59,694 bases of DNA from Phenylobacterium sp. (GCF_013911965.1 NZ_JACESE010000022.1:1-59694), one strand, 5' to 3'. Counted from the first letter of the stretch, positions 19,682 through 29,030 are shown. The notes: generated by a model from the sequence alone, not told the origin. Translations and numbers: made by a program.

Positions 19682-20950
19682 TCAAGCGCGGCCGAACAGC
19701 GTCTGGTGGAAAGCGCCGGCCGCGGCGCCGGCCCGGCGGGGGCCCAGCACCGAGACCACGGCCCGTCCGGGCGCGAGCATGGCGTCCGAGAGGCGCCGCA
19801 GATCGGCGGGCTCGACCCCATCCACCCCTTGCGCCAGTTCGACGGGCGGGATGAGGCGGTCGAACAGCAGCAGCTGGGCGGCGGCCTGTTCGGCGCGGCC
19901 CAGGGGCGATTCCCGGCCCATGAACATGGAGCCCTTCAGCTGCGCCTTGGCGCGGGCCAGTTCGCCGTCGGTGACGCTGGACGCCAGGCCGGCGATCTCG
20001 CCCGCCGCCACCTTGGCCAGCTCCTCGGCGTCTTCCGCCGCGCAGCCGGCGAACACGCCCAGCACGCCCTGGTCGGCATAGGTCTCGCTGTAGGCGTCGA
20101 TGGCGTAGGCGAGACCGCGCCGTTCGCGCGCCTCCTGGAAAAGGCGCGAGGCCATGCCGCCGCCGAGGATCTCGGCGAAGAGGCGCAGGGCGAAATAGTC
20201 CGGATCCTTCACGCCCACCGCCGGCAGCAGGAAGACGAGGTTGGCCTGTTCCAGCTTTCGCGCGGTGACCACCTGCCCGCCGGCGAAGCGAGCCTCCGGC
20301 GCCTGCGGCGCGGCGGCGGCGGGACGGGCGGCGGCGAAGTCCCGTTCGGCCAGCCGCAGCAGAGTCGCCTCGTCCACCGCGCCCGCGGCGCTGATCACCA
20401 GGGCGTCGGGGGCGTAGAGCTGATCGCGCCAGTCCGACAGCGCCTCTGGCGTGGCCGTTCCGATGCTGGCCGTCGTGCCCAGGATGGAGCGGCCAAGGGG
20501 CTGGCCGGCGAAGGCGGCCTCCTGGGCCAGCTCGAAGACGAGGTCGTCGGGCGTGTCGGCGACTTCGGCGATCTCCTGGCCGATCACCTGCTTCTCGCGG
20601 ACGAGTTCGTCGGCCTCCAGGCGCGGGCGCAGGATCAGGTCCGCCAGCACGGCCGAGCCGAGGTCGAGGCCGTCGGCCAGGCAGCGCACCTGATAGCTCG
20701 TCCGCTCGTAGCCGGTGGCGGCGTTGATCTGGCCGCCCTCGCCCTCGATCGCCTCGACGATGGCCTTGGCCGAGCGCTCGCCCGCGCCCTTGAACACCAT
20801 GTGCTCGAGCAGGTGAGACCAGCCGGAGCGGTCGGCGGGCTCGAAACGGGCGCCGCGGCCGGCGACGACGCTGAGAGCCGACGTCTCCAGGCCCGGGATC
20901 GGGTCGCAGACGACGCGGACGCCGTTGGACAGCGTGTGGACCGAGGCCAA
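19682..20950 (-). CDS. M16 family zinc metallopeptidase
   Basis: A 422-residue insulinase-like (M16B) peptidase resembling bacterial PqqL/YmxG and mitochondrial processing peptidase beta. The inverted zinc motif HxxEH is intact as H46-LL-E49-H50, with downstream GQEIAEV supplying the third ligand region, and the C-terminal half keeps RERRGLAYAIDAY. The start is a TTG three bases after the thrC stop, with GAGG just upstream; no ATG gives a better N-terminus. thrC followed by an M16 peptidase and GNAT protein is a recurrent order in Caulobacterales. Substrate unknown, probably peptides or presequence-like sequences. Confidence 0.92.
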   Translation of the reverse strand: MASVHTLSNGVRVVCDPIPGLETSALSVVAGRGARFEPADRSGWSHLLEHMVFKGAGERSAKAIVEAIEGEGGQINAATGYERTSYQVRCLADGLDLGSAVLADLILRPRLEADELVREKQVIGQEIAEVADTPDDLVFELAQEAAFAGQPLGRSILGTTASIGTATPEALSDWRDQLYAPDALVISAAGAVDEATLLRLAERDFAAARPAAAAPQAPEARFAGGQVVTARKLEQANLVFLLPAVGVKDPDYFALRLFAEILGGGMASRLFQEARERRGLAYAIDAYSETYADQGVLGVFAGCAAEDAEELAKVAAGEIAGLASSVTDGELARAKAQLKGSMFMGRESPLGRAEQAAAQLLLFDRLIPPVELAQGVDGVEPADLRRLSDAMLAPGRAVVSVLGPRRAGAAAGAFHQTLFGRA

Positions 20951-20953
20951 GCC

Positions 20954-22345
20954 TCAGCTCTCGGCGAAGGCGCGCACGCAGGCCTTGATGGCCTCGGCGT
21001 CGGCCGGCAGCCGATCGAACCGCTCGGGCTGATCGGCGAGGCTCTGGGCCCAGCGCGGCAGGCCGGGCGTGACGCCCGTGGCCGCCGAGACCGCCTCGGG
21101 GAACTTGGCCGCATGAGCGGTGGACAGCACCACCATCGGCGCCTCCACCGGGCCGGCGCGGCGCATGGCGGCCGCGCCCACGGCGGTGTGGGGATCGATC
21201 AGTTCGCCGGTCTCGTTCAGCGTCGCCACCAGGGTGCGGGTGGTCTCGTCCTCGCTCACCGCCACGCCGGCGAAGAGCTCGCGCATGAAGGCGTGGGCCT
21301 GGGGCGGGATGTCGATGCGGCCCGCCTCATTGAAGGCGGTGAAGGCCCGCGCCGTCTCGAGGGCCTCGCGGCGGACGGCCTCGAAATAGAGGCGCTCGAA
21401 GTTGGAGGCCGACTGGATGTCCATGGCCGGGCTCTGGGTCGCGGCGACGTCGCCACGGGCGTAGCGGCCCTCCTCGAAGGCGCGGGCCAGGATGTCGTTG
21501 CTGTTGGTGGCCACGACGATGCGGGCGATCGGAAGGCCCATCTGGCGCGCCACGAAGCCGGCGAAGGCGTCGCCGAAATTGCCCGACGGCACGCTGAAGG
21601 AGACCGGGCGCTCCGGCGCCCCGAGCGCCACGGCCGTCGTGAAGTAGTAGACGCTCTGCGCCACGATGCGGGCGAAGTTGATCGAGTTGACGCCGGTCAG
21701 GTCGACCGCCTGGCGCAGGCTCTTGTCCTGGAAGGCCGCCTTCACGATGGCCTGGCAGTCGTCGAAGGTGCCCTGGACAGACACGCAGCGGACGTTCGGC
21801 TCGGCGGCCGTCGTCATGAAGCGCCGCTGGACCTCCGAAATGCGGCCCTCGGGGAACAGCACGCAGACGCGCACATGGTCACGGCCGCGGAAGGCCTCGA
21901 CCGCCGCGCCGCCCGTGTCGCCCGAGGTGGCGCAGAGAATGGTCTGGGTGCGGTTCTGCCCCGCCAGGATGTGTTCGTAGAGGCGGGCGAGCAGCTGCAT
22001 CGCCACGTCCTTGAAGGCCAGGCTCGGCCCATGGAAGAGCTCGGCCAGGAAGGCGTCGGGCGCGATCTGCACCAGCGGCACGACGGCGGCGTGGGCGAAG
22101 GTGGCGTAGGCCTCGGCGCACATCGTGTCGACGACGTCGCGGGCGATCTCCTCGCCGGCGAAGCGCGCCAGCACCTCGGCGGCGACGTGGGCGTAGGGCT
22201 TGCCGCGGAAGCCCGCGATTTCCTCGCGGCTGAAGCTCGGCCAGGTCTCCGGCACATAGAGGCCGCCATCGGGGGCCAGGCCCGAGAGGACCGCATCCAC
22301 AAAGCCGACCGCCGGGGCCTCACCCCGGGTGGAGACGTACCGCAT
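20954..22345 (-). CDS. thrC: Threonine synthase
   Basis: A 463-residue PLP enzyme that converts O-phosphohomoserine to threonine. Family features: N-terminus MRYVSTRGEAP, GPSLAFKDVAMQ with the PLP Lys, ATSGDTGGAAVEA (phosphate-binding loop), VPSGNFGDAFAG, ATNSNDILARAFEEG and a C-terminal LSTAHAAKFPEAV. The chosen ATG overlaps the SURF1 stop (TGATG) and has GGAAGAG upstream, which indicates coupling. An alternative in-frame ATG four codons upstream lies inside the SURF1 gene. A biosynthetic gene at the end of a respiratory assembly operon probably reflects shared transcription rather than function. Confidence 0.96.
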   Translation of the reverse strand: MRYVSTRGEAPAVGFVDAVLSGLAPDGGLYVPETWPSFSREEIAGFRGKPYAHVAAEVLARFAGEEIARDVVDTMCAEAYATFAHAAVVPLVQIAPDAFLAELFHGPSLAFKDVAMQLLARLYEHILAGQNRTQTILCATSGDTGGAAVEAFRGRDHVRVCVLFPEGRISEVQRRFMTTAAEPNVRCVSVQGTFDDCQAIVKAAFQDKSLRQAVDLTGVNSINFARIVAQSVYYFTTAVALGAPERPVSFSVPSGNFGDAFAGFVARQMGLPIARIVVATNSNDILARAFEEGRYARGDVAATQSPAMDIQSASNFERLYFEAVRREALETARAFTAFNEAGRIDIPPQAHAFMRELFAGVAVSEDETTRTLVATLNETGELIDPHTAVGAAAMRRAGPVEAPMVVLSTAHAAKFPEAVSAATGVTPGLPRWAQSLADQPERFDRLPADAEAIKACVRAFAES

Positions 22346-23070
22346 CAACTCTTCCATCTGCGCCAGAGCATGGCGGCATAGACGGCGATCAGGGCGCCCG
22401 CAAGGCCGAACCAGGTCAGGGCGTATTCCAGGTGGCGATTGGGAATCTCCCCCGGAAGCGGCGCCGGTTGGAGCGCGGGGAAGTCCGGATTGGTCGGCGT
22501 CTCGGCCAGCAGGAAGACCGGCGCGGGGTCGCGGGCGCCGAGCGCCTGAGCCATGGCGGCGACGTCGCGGGAGAACCACTGGTTCTCGCCGGGCCGGTTG
22601 TCGGGGGTCACGAAGTTGCCGGGCTCGGGTTCCCGCAGCAGGCCCACGACCTCCACGCGGCGCCCCGCGTCGGCGACGGGCGGGCGGGCCGAAACCGTGT
22701 CGGGGACGAAGCCGCGGTCGACGAGAATGGCGCCATAGGGGCCCGCCCCCAAAGGACAGGCCGAGATCAGGCGCGAGCCGGCCTGGCCGTCCTTGAGCGC
22801 GTAGAGCTGGAGGAAGGGCGCGGTGTCGAGCCCCGGGCAGACGACCTGCACCCGGTAGAAGCCGAGGTCTTCGCCTTCCGCCCGGGCCAGGACACGCTCG
22901 AGCGCCGCCGGCGGGGCGGTGGAGCGGGTTTCGATCTGGCGCAGGAGTTCGGTCTTCCAGGCCAGGCGCTGGACCTGCCAGACGCCGAGGGCGCAGAGGA
23001 TGGCGAAGGCGATCGCGGTGGCGATCGTCAGGCCGACGGGGAAGCGGTCGGGGGCCTTGGCCTCAGTCAT
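22345..23070 (-). CDS. SURF1 family cytochrome oxidase assembly protein
   Basis: A 241-residue inner-membrane protein with two transmembrane segments (about 13-33 and 215-235) flanking a periplasmic domain, the standard SURF1 layout. Conserved motifs are LGVWQVQRLAWK after TM1, ILVDRGFVP, and PNRHLEYALTWFGLA entering TM2. SURF1 proteins take part in heme a insertion into subunit I of cytochrome c oxidase. It overlaps DUF983 by eight bases and thrC by one base. Position after ctaE fits its role. Confidence 0.94.
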   Translation of the reverse strand: MTEAKAPDRFPVGLTIATAIAFAILCALGVWQVQRLAWKTELLRQIETRSTAPPAALERVLARAEGEDLGFYRVQVVCPGLDTAPFLQLYALKDGQAGSRLISACPLGAGPYGAILVDRGFVPDTVSARPPVADAGRRVEVVGLLREPEPGNFVTPDNRPGENQWFSRDVAAMAQALGARDPAPVFLLAETPTNPDFPALQPAPLPGEIPNRHLEYALTWFGLAGALIAVYAAMLWRRWKS

Positions 23071-23422
23071 CCGAGCGGGCTTCGGAGGCCTTGTGGCCGA
23101 ACTGGGCCCCCAGCATCGCCCCCTTCAGCGGGCGCAGCAGCGCCACCGAGACGATGACCGTGAGGGGAAGCCACAGGATCAGGTGAAGCCAGATCGGCGG
23201 CGTATAGGCCAGTTCCACGAACAGCGCCGCAAAGGCGATCAGAAAGCCGGCGATGAGGATGACGAAGACCGCCGGACCGTCGCCGGAGTCGGCCTTCGCC
23301 AGATCGAAGCCGCAGGCTTCGCAGCGGGGAGAGACCCGCAGGAAACCCTCGAACAGGTGGCCGTCCCCGCAGTTGGGGCAGCGGCCGGCGAGGCCCGACA
23401 GGATCGGGTTGGGCCCCGCCAC
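23063..23422 (-). CDS. DUF983 membrane protein
   Basis: A 119-residue DUF983 protein. An N-terminal zinc-ribbon-like part carries two CxxC pairs (CPNC and CEAC, about residues 15-37), followed by two membrane segments around residues 50-70 and 77-95. DUF983 genes are a standard companion of aa3 oxidase operons in alphaproteobacteria between ctaE and SURF1, but their role is not settled; metal or oxidase assembly is a guess from context. The start is GTG, five bases after the ctaE stop, and its end overlaps SURF1. Confidence 0.9.
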   Translation of the reverse strand: MAGPNPILSGLAGRCPNCGDGHLFEGFLRVSPRCEACGFDLAKADSGDGPAVFVILIAGFLIAFAALFVELAYTPPIWLHLILWLPLTVIVSVALLRPLKGAMLGAQFGHKASEARSDD

Positions 23423-23427
23423 CGCGA

Positions 23428-24303
23428 CTAGTGTCCGCCGGCGCCGCCGAAGACGACGTAGATGAAGGCGAACAGGAAGAGCCAGACCACGTCCACGAAG
23501 TGCCAGTACCAGGCGGCGGCCTCGAAGCCGAAGTGCTTCTGGGGCGTGAAGCCGCCGTTCATCAGGCGGATCAGGCAGACCAGCAGGAAGATGGTCCCGA
23601 TCAACACGTGGAAGCCGTGGAAGCCGGTGGCCATGAAGAAGGCCGAGCCGTAGAGGCCGGAGTTCATCGCCGCATCCGAGTAGAAGTACTGGTGCGACAG
23701 GATGTGATGGTACTCATAGGCCTGGATGGCGGTGAACAGGGCGCCGAGGCCGACCGTCAGGATCAGGCCCCACTGCGCGCCCTTGCGGTCGCCCTGCTGC
23801 AGGGCGTGGTGCGCCCAGGTGACCGTGGTGCCGGAGAGCAGCAGGATCAGGGTGTTGACCAGGGGCAGGTTCCAGGCCGGCACGGTCTCGATGCCCTGCG
23901 GCGGCCAGGTGGCCCAGGCGGTGCGGACCTCTTCCAGGGTCGAGAGGGTGCGGTGCTCGTGGAAGAGCGCCATCTCGAAGAAGATCCAGAACCAGGCGAC
24001 GAAGAACATCACCTCCGAGGCGATGAACAGGATCATGCCGTAGCGCAGGCCGATATCGACGACCGGCGTATGGTCGCCGGCGTTGGCCTCCTTGGTGACG
24101 TCGATCCACCAGGCCGCGGCGACGGCCGTGACCATCACGAAGCCGGCGGCGAACAGCCACCAGGTGCCGGCGGGAAGCCCGAAGAGCCCCTTCCACCAGG
24201 TCACCAGACCGATGGCCATGATGGTCGCGCCGATCGAGGCCAACAGCGGCCACGGGCTCGGATTGACCAGGTGGTAGTCGTGCTTGACGCCTGCTTGGGC
24301 CAT
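23428..24303 (-). CDS. ctaE: Cytochrome c oxidase subunit III
   Basis: A 291-residue seven-helix subunit III of an aa3-type oxidase. Diagnostic segments: HDYHLVNPSPWPLLAS at the N-terminus, GMILFIASEVMFFVAWFWIFFE with the conserved Glu, EYHHILSHQYFYSD, SGLYGSAFFMATGFHGFHVLIGT and a C-terminal HFVDVVWLFLF. It sits in the inner membrane and stabilises subunit I turnover. A gap of 93 bp separates it from ctaG upstream, and DUF983 follows directly. Confidence 0.97.
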   Translation of the reverse strand: MAQAGVKHDYHLVNPSPWPLLASIGATIMAIGLVTWWKGLFGLPAGTWWLFAAGFVMVTAVAAAWWIDVTKEANAGDHTPVVDIGLRYGMILFIASEVMFFVAWFWIFFEMALFHEHRTLSTLEEVRTAWATWPPQGIETVPAWNLPLVNTLILLLSGTTVTWAHHALQQGDRKGAQWGLILTVGLGALFTAIQAYEYHHILSHQYFYSDAAMNSGLYGSAFFMATGFHGFHVLIGTIFLLVCLIRLMNGGFTPQKHFGFEAAAWYWHFVDVVWLFLFAFIYVVFGGAGGH

Positions 24304-24396
24304 TTCGGTCCTAACCCCTCATATTCTCGAAAGCGCCGGCCCTGCTTGGGTCTCTCCGCCGGTCGCTCTGTCTCGCTGGTCCTATAGCGCCGCCCG

Positions 24397-25026
24397 TCAC
24401 GATCCGCCAAGCGTCGAAGCGCCCGGCGCAGCGGGCGCCTTGGCGCTCTGCTGGGGCTGGGCGTCCTCGTCCGCCGGGAAGAAGGTGTAGGACAGGGTGA
24501 TCTCGGGCTTGTTCTTCGTCTCGAAGTCCTCGGCGTATTCGGGATCGACGAAGTAGACCATCGGGAACTTGATGGTCTCGCCGGGCGCGATCGTCTGGTC
24601 CGAGAAGCAGAAGCACTCGAGCTTGCGGAAGTAGGGCCCGGCCGATTCGGGCACCACGTTGTAGACGGCCCGGCCGGTGATCGGCGCGTCGCCGTTGTTG
24701 GTGACGTCGAAGAAGGCCAGACCCGTCTCGCCGATCTTCACCTTCTGGGCCACCTGCTCGGAGCGGAAGGTCCAGGGCAGATCGCGCACATTGGTGTCGA
24801 AGCGGATGTTGAGGGTCTTGTCGAGGACCCGCGTCGGCGCGGCCTCGGCCCGGCTGACGGTGCCGTCGAAGCCGGTGACACGGCAGAAGGCGTCGTAGAG
24901 CGGCACCGAGGCGAAGGCGAGCCCCACCATGCCGACGAAGACGCCGCTGCAGATCAGGGCGAGCTTCGTGTTGCTCATCTTGCGCCGCGGCTGCGGCGCG
25001 GCGTCAGAGGGGTCGGTCGAGGACAT
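24397..25026 (-). CDS. ctaG: Cytochrome c oxidase assembly protein CtaG (Cox11 family, CuB insertion)
   Basis: A 209-residue Cox11-type copper chaperone that delivers CuB to subunit I. One transmembrane anchor (about 20-42; LALICSGVFVGMVGLAFASVPLYDAFCRVTG in pieces) is followed by a periplasmic immunoglobulin-like domain. The copper motif CFCF in KLECFCFSDQ and the conserved PMVYFVDPE are present. The start [11 protein letters not shown] overlaps the end of the small CoxF-like gene by 23 bases; the frame is open further upstream but without family similarity. The C-terminal ~20 residues are Pro/Ala/Gln-rich. Confidence 0.95.
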   Translation of the reverse strand: MSSTDPSDAAPQPRRKMSNTKLALICSGVFVGMVGLAFASVPLYDAFCRVTGFDGTVSRAEAAPTRVLDKTLNIRFDTNVRDLPWTFRSEQVAQKVKIGETGLAFFDVTNNGDAPITGRAVYNVVPESAGPYFRKLECFCFSDQTIAPGETIKFPMVYFVDPEYAEDFETKNKPEITLSYTFFPADEDAQPQQSAKAPAAPGASTLGGS

Positions 25027-25201
25027 TGGCTCCCAGCCGGACGACGGTGACGAGGAAGACGAGGACGGCGAACACGACGAGGCCGATGGCGAGGGCGACG
25101 TTGCGGCCGCGGCGGGCGCGGAACTCTTCCGGGCTCGGCCCGGTGGGGGCGCCGTCCTGCGGATGCTCGACGGCTTGAGGATCGTCGTCGCGCTCACTCA
25201 T
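25004..25201 (-). CDS. Small single-span CoxF-like protein of the oxidase operon
   Basis: A 65-residue protein with an acidic, charged N-terminal half, then RRGRN, one hydrophobic helix ([20 protein letters not shown]) and [11 protein letters not shown]. This pattern, and the place between ctaB and ctaG, match the small CoxF-like proteins of alphaproteobacterial cox operons. Its ATG overlaps the ctaB stop (ATGA), and its end overlaps ctaG by 23 bases, so translation is tightly coupled. Function in assembly is inferred from position. Confidence 0.8.
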   Translation of the reverse strand: MSERDDDPQAVEHPQDGAPTGPSPEEFRARRGRNVALAIGLVVFAVLVFLVTVVRLGANVLDRPL

Positions 25202-26187
25202 GCGCCGCCTCCGTGGATCAGGACCGGCAGGCCCGGCAGGTCCAGCAGCTTCTCGGCCAGCAGGGTGGCGAAGAGCAGGGTCAGGTAGAGGATGGAGAAG
25301 GCGAACAGGTTGCGCGCGTCCTTCGCCCCGGCCTTGACGTCATAGAGGCGTCCGTCGTTGCGGGGATCGGCGCTGTCCCCGGCGGAGCTGCGGCGGACCT
25401 TCCAGGCCAGCGCCAGGAAGGCGAGACCGCCGAGGCCGGCGACGCCGAGATAGACCGCGCCGCCCAGGCCCGTGGCCGCGGGCGCGAGGCACAGCGGAAC
25501 GAACAGCAGGCTGTAGATGAAGATCTGGCGCCGGGTGGAGGCCGCGCCGGCCACCACCGGCATCATCGGCACCCCGGCCTTTTCGTAGTCCTCGCTGGTG
25601 TAGAGCGAGAGCGCCCAGAAGTGGGGCGGGGTCCACATGAAGATGATGGCGCACAGCAGCCAGGCGTTCAGCGGAACAGAGCCCGTCGCGGCCGCCCAGC
25701 CGATCACCGGCGGCAGAGCGCCGGCCAGCCCGCCGATGACGATGTTCTGCGCCGTCCAGCGCTTGAGCCACATGGTGTAGACGACGGCGTAGAAGAAGAT
25801 TGTGAAGGCGAGCAGGCCCGCCGCCAGCCAGTTCAGGGCGATCCCCATGAACATCACCGAGAGCAGGGAGAGCGTGACGCCAAGGCCCAGCGCGTCGGCG
25901 CCCTGGACGCGCCCGGCGGGCACCGGCCGGCCGCGCGTGCGGCGCATGCGGGCGTCGATGTCGGCGTCGTACCACATGTTCAGCGCGCCCGAGGCGCCCG
26001 CGCCCACGGCGATGCAAAGCACGGCCACCGCGCCCAGCAGCGGATGGATCGGCTGGCCCGCGCAGACGAGGCCGGTCAGGGCGGTGAACACCACCAGCGA
26101 CATCACCCGCGGCTTCAGCAGCTGGACATAGTCCTGCCAGCGCGCGGGGGCTCGGCTCGTGGTGATGGCGCTCGTCATGGTCGCCAA
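25198..26187 (-). CDS. ctaB: Protoheme IX farnesyltransferase (heme O synthase)
   Basis: A 329-residue UbiA-superfamily membrane enzyme that farnesylates heme b to heme O, the precursor of heme a. The first Asp-rich motif is [19 protein letters not shown] and the second region reads [18 protein letters not shown], both characteristic of heme O synthases. AGGAG stands six bases before a TTG at 26187, which supports that codon as start; an ATG three codons later is the alternative, with a 15-base spacing. It is the first gene after the hairpin that follows ctaD. Confidence 0.95.
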   Translation of the reverse strand: MATMTSAITTSRAPARWQDYVQLLKPRVMSLVVFTALTGLVCAGQPIHPLLGAVAVLCIAVGAGASGALNMWYDADIDARMRRTRGRPVPAGRVQGADALGLGVTLSLLSVMFMGIALNWLAAGLLAFTIFFYAVVYTMWLKRWTAQNIVIGGLAGALPPVIGWAAATGSVPLNAWLLCAIIFMWTPPHFWALSLYTSEDYEKAGVPMMPVVAGAASTRRQIFIYSLLFVPLCLAPAATGLGGAVYLGVAGLGGLAFLALAWKVRRSSAGDSADPRNDGRLYDVKAGAKDARNLFAFSILYLTLLFATLLAEKLLDLPGLPVLIHGGGA

Positions 26188-26221
26188 GACATACTCCTAA
26201 AACTGGCCCCGACAACGGCGA

Positions 26222-26255
26222 AGGGCGCGGTTCGGCTGTGACCGATCCGCGCCCT
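26222..26255 (-). terminator. Strong hairpin between ctaD and ctaB (attenuator or processing site)
   Basis: AGGGCGCGG (26222-26230) pairs with CCGCGCCCT (26247-26255). Inside this 9-bp stem, after one T-T mismatch, TCGG (26232-26235) pairs with CCGA (26242-26245) around a six-base loop. It lies 25 bp past the ctaD stop on the minus strand. No T-run follows on that strand, so it is not a classic intrinsic terminator. It could attenuate transcription or protect the 3' end of a ctaCD transcript, leaving the assembly genes at lower levels. Confidence 0.55.
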
Positions 26256-26279
26256 CGTCTGTTCCTCCGGGCCGACCGG

Positions 26280-27935
26280 TCAGTGGTGGCTGTCGCCCTT
26301 GATGACCGGCGGTTCGTTGAACTGGTGGAACGGCGGCGGCGAAGGCAGCGTCCATTCCAGGGTCGTAGCGCCCTCGCCCCACGGATTGGCCTCGGCCTTG
26401 CGGCGCATGATGGCCGCCTCCAGCAGGATCAGCAGGAAGACCAGGACGCCGACCGCGGTGATGGCGTAGCCGATCGACGAGATGTGGTTCCAGTAGGTGT
26501 AGGCCTCCGGATAGTCCACATAGCGGCGGGGCATGCCCTGCAGGCCGAGGAAGTGCTGCGGGAAGAAGATCAGGTTCACGCCGACGAACGTGATCCAGAA
26601 GTGCAGCGCGCCGGCCCATTCGCGGTACTTCACGCCGAACATCTTCTCGAACCAGTAGTAGAAGCCCGCGAAGATGGCGAACACGGCGCCGAGCGACAGC
26701 ACGTAGTGGAAGTGGGCCACCACGTAGTAGGTGTCGTGCAGGCTGTAGTCGATGCCGGCGTTCGCCAGGACCACGCCCGTCACGCCGCCGACGGTGAACA
26801 GGAAGATGAAGCCGATCGCCCACAGCATGGGCGTCTTGAAGCTGATCGACCCGCCCCACATGGTCGCGATCCAGGAGAAGATCTTCACGCCCGTCGGCAC
26901 GGCGATGACCATCGTCGCGGCCACGAAGTAGGCGCGCAGATTGATGTTCATGCCGACCGTGTACATGTGGTGCGCCCACACGATGAAGCCGACGAAGCCG
27001 ATGGCCACCATGGCGTAGGCCATGGCCAGGTAACCGAACACCGGCTTGCGCGAGAAGGTCGCCACGATGTGGCTGATGATGCCGAAGCCCGGCAGGATCA
27101 GGATGTAGACCTCGGGGTGGCCGAAGAACCAGAACAGGTGCTGGAACATCACCGGATCGCCGCCGCCGGCGGGATTGAAGAAGCTGGTGCCGAAGTTGCG
27201 GTCGGTCAGCAGCATGGTGATGGCGCCGGCGAGCACCGGCAGCGACAGCAGCAGCAGGAAGGCCGTGATCAGCACCGCCCAGGCGAACAGCGGCATGCGG
27301 TGCAGGGTCATGCCCGGCGCGCGCATGTTGAAGATGGTGGTGATGAAGTTGATCGCGCCGAGGATCGAGCTGGCGCCCGCCACGTGCAGCGACAGGATGG
27401 CCAGGTCCATGGCCGGGCCGGTGTGGCCCGTGGTGGACAGCGGCGGGTAGATCGTCCAGCCGCCGCCGAAACCGCGGCCGGGACCGCCGTCGACGAACAT
27501 CGAGCAGAGCAGCAGCACCCAGGCCGCCACCAGCAGCCAGAAGGAGATGTTGTTCATCCGCGGGAAGGCCATGTCCGGCGCGCCGATCATGATCGGAACG
27601 AACCAGTTGCCGAACCCGCCGATCATGGCCGGCATGACCATGAAGAAGATCATGACCAGGGCGTGGGCCGTGACCACGACGTTATAGCCGTGCTTGGTGG
27701 CCTCGATGATCTGAAGCTGGTCGAGCAGCGAACCCTCCACGAAGACCTGCAGGCCCGGCTCGGCCAGCTCCCAGCGGATCAGGCCCGAAAGCGCGCCCCC
27801 GACGATGCCCGCCATGATGGCGAACAGCAGGTAGAGCGTGCCGATGTCCTTGTGGTTCGTGGAAAGGAACCAGCGGGTGAAGAAACCCGGCTTGTGATCG
27901 TGGTCGTCGTGACCGTGTGCGGCGGCGTGAGCCAT
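26280..27935 (-). CDS. ctaD: Cytochrome c oxidase subunit I (aa3 type)
   Basis: A 551-residue, 12-helix catalytic subunit with heme a and the heme a3-CuB centre. Visible: [24 protein letters not shown] (D-channel Asn/Asp region), [18 protein letters not shown] with the channel Glu and CuB His, [12 protein letters not shown] with two CuB His, [18 protein letters not shown] with the K-channel Thr/Lys, and [15 protein letters not shown] with heme ligands. The D- and K-channel residues mark it as an A-type oxidase. The N-terminus has a His/Asp-rich stretch ([12 protein letters not shown]). ctaC is 17 bp upstream. Confidence 0.98.
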   Translation of the reverse strand: MAHAAAHGHDDHDHKPGFFTRWFLSTNHKDIGTLYLLFAIMAGIVGGALSGLIRWELAEPGLQVFVEGSLLDQLQIIEATKHGYNVVVTAHALVMIFFMVMPAMIGGFGNWFVPIMIGAPDMAFPRMNNISFWLLVAAWVLLLCSMFVDGGPGRGFGGGWTIYPPLSTTGHTGPAMDLAILSLHVAGASSILGAINFITTIFNMRAPGMTLHRMPLFAWAVLITAFLLLLSLPVLAGAITMLLTDRNFGTSFFNPAGGGDPVMFQHLFWFFGHPEVYILILPGFGIISHIVATFSRKPVFGYLAMAYAMVAIGFVGFIVWAHHMYTVGMNINLRAYFVAATMVIAVPTGVKIFSWIATMWGGSISFKTPMLWAIGFIFLFTVGGVTGVVLANAGIDYSLHDTYYVVAHFHYVLSLGAVFAIFAGFYYWFEKMFGVKYREWAGALHFWITFVGVNLIFFPQHFLGLQGMPRRYVDYPEAYTYWNHISSIGYAITAVGVLVFLLILLEAAIMRRKAEANPWGEGATTLEWTLPSPPPFHQFNEPPVIKGDSHH

Positions 27936-27952
27936 CTTACTCTACCCCTGGA

Positions 27953-28930
27953 TCAGTTCGCGGCCGCCGCGTCGGCCGGCGCGGCGGTCTCTTGCGGCGC
28001 CGCAGCCTCGGCGCCCTCTTCGGCGGCGGCTTCGCCCTCGGCGGCCGCATCAACCGTGGCTTCATTGGCGGCCGGGGCCGTGGCCTCAACCGCCGTGGTG
28101 GCGGCGAGACCCGCCGGATTGCCGCCCTTGCCGGCCACCCAGGCCTCGAACTCCGGCTGGCTCACCACCCGGATCTCGATCGGCATGAAGGCGTGGTCGA
28201 CGCCGCAGAGCTCCGAGCACTGGCCGTAGTAGACGCCTTCCTTCTCGGCGCGGAACCAGGTCTCGTTCACGCGGCCGGGAATGGCGTCGATCTTCAGGCC
28301 GAACGCCGGCAGGGCGAAGGCGTGGATCACGTCGGCGCCGGTGACCAGCACCCGCACCGTCTTGCCCACCGGAACCACCATCGGCTCGGTGGCGGCCAGG
28401 CGATAGGGCACGCCCGCAGCCTGCGCCTCGTCTTCCGGCAGCATGTTGGAGATGAACTCGCCGACCTCGTGGTCGGGATATTCGTAGCCCCAGTACCACT
28501 GATAGCCGACCGCCTTAACCGTCAGGTCGGGGCGCGGCATGTCGTTGTACTGGAACAGCAGCCGGAACGAGAAGATGGCGATGAAGACGAGGATCAGGAC
28601 CGGGACCAGCGTCCAGATCACCTCGACCACCGTGTTGTGGCTGAACTTCGCCGGCACGGGATTGGCGCGGCGGTTGTAGCGCACGATCACCCAGACCAGC
28701 AGGGCGGCCACGAACAGCGTGATCGCCGTGATGATCGGCATGAGGATGCCGTTGTGGAAGAAGATCGCCGATTCCTTCAGCGGCGCGGCGGCCGGCTGAA
28801 GACCGATACCCTTCGGCGTCGGTTGGCCCAGCACCTCCTGGGCCATGGCCTGGGCGCTGCAAAACGCCGTCATCGCGACCGCCGCGGCCCCCGCCGCCAA
28901 CGTCCGCATCCCCTGCAAGCTCGACTTCAT
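27953..28930 (-). CDS. ctaC: Cytochrome c oxidase subunit II with Ala/Glu-rich C-terminal tail
   Basis: A 325-residue subunit II that receives electrons from cytochrome c through CuA. A signal peptide is evident (MKSSLQGMRTLAAGAAAVAM to AMAQ), followed by two membrane helices (about 60-80 and 100-120). The CuA site is the segment GQCSELCGVDHAFMPIEI with an upstream His in DVIHAFALP. After the cupredoxin domain, the last ~50 residues are almost only Ala, Glu, Thr and Pro and have no counterpart in the minimal family. It is the first gene of the oxidase block, with a 286-bp divergent region to tldD that should hold its promoter. Confidence 0.97.
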   Translation of the reverse strand: MKSSLQGMRTLAAGAAAVAMTAFCSAQAMAQEVLGQPTPKGIGLQPAAAPLKESAIFFHNGILMPIITAITLFVAALLVWVIVRYNRRANPVPAKFSHNTVVEVIWTLVPVLILVFIAIFSFRLLFQYNDMPRPDLTVKAVGYQWYWGYEYPDHEVGEFISNMLPEDEAQAAGVPYRLAATEPMVVPVGKTVRVLVTGADVIHAFALPAFGLKIDAIPGRVNETWFRAEKEGVYYGQCSELCGVDHAFMPIEIRVVSQPEFEAWVAGKGGNPAGLAATTAVEATAPAANEATVDAAAEGEAAAEEGAEAAAPQETAAPADAAAAN

Positions 28931-29030
28931 GTCCCCTCGGTCTCTTTGGCCGGACGGGCGTCCTGACGAACGCTTGGTCGCCGTCCCCCGACTGAAACGA
29001 GGCTTACGCAGCGAGATACGTTCGCCGCCA

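Noticed and set aside
26176-26196. Five-codon mini-ORF (MSWRP) overlapping the ctaB start
   Set aside because: AGGAG is only one base from its ATG, too close for initiation; the same AGGAG fits the TTG start of ctaB at six bases.
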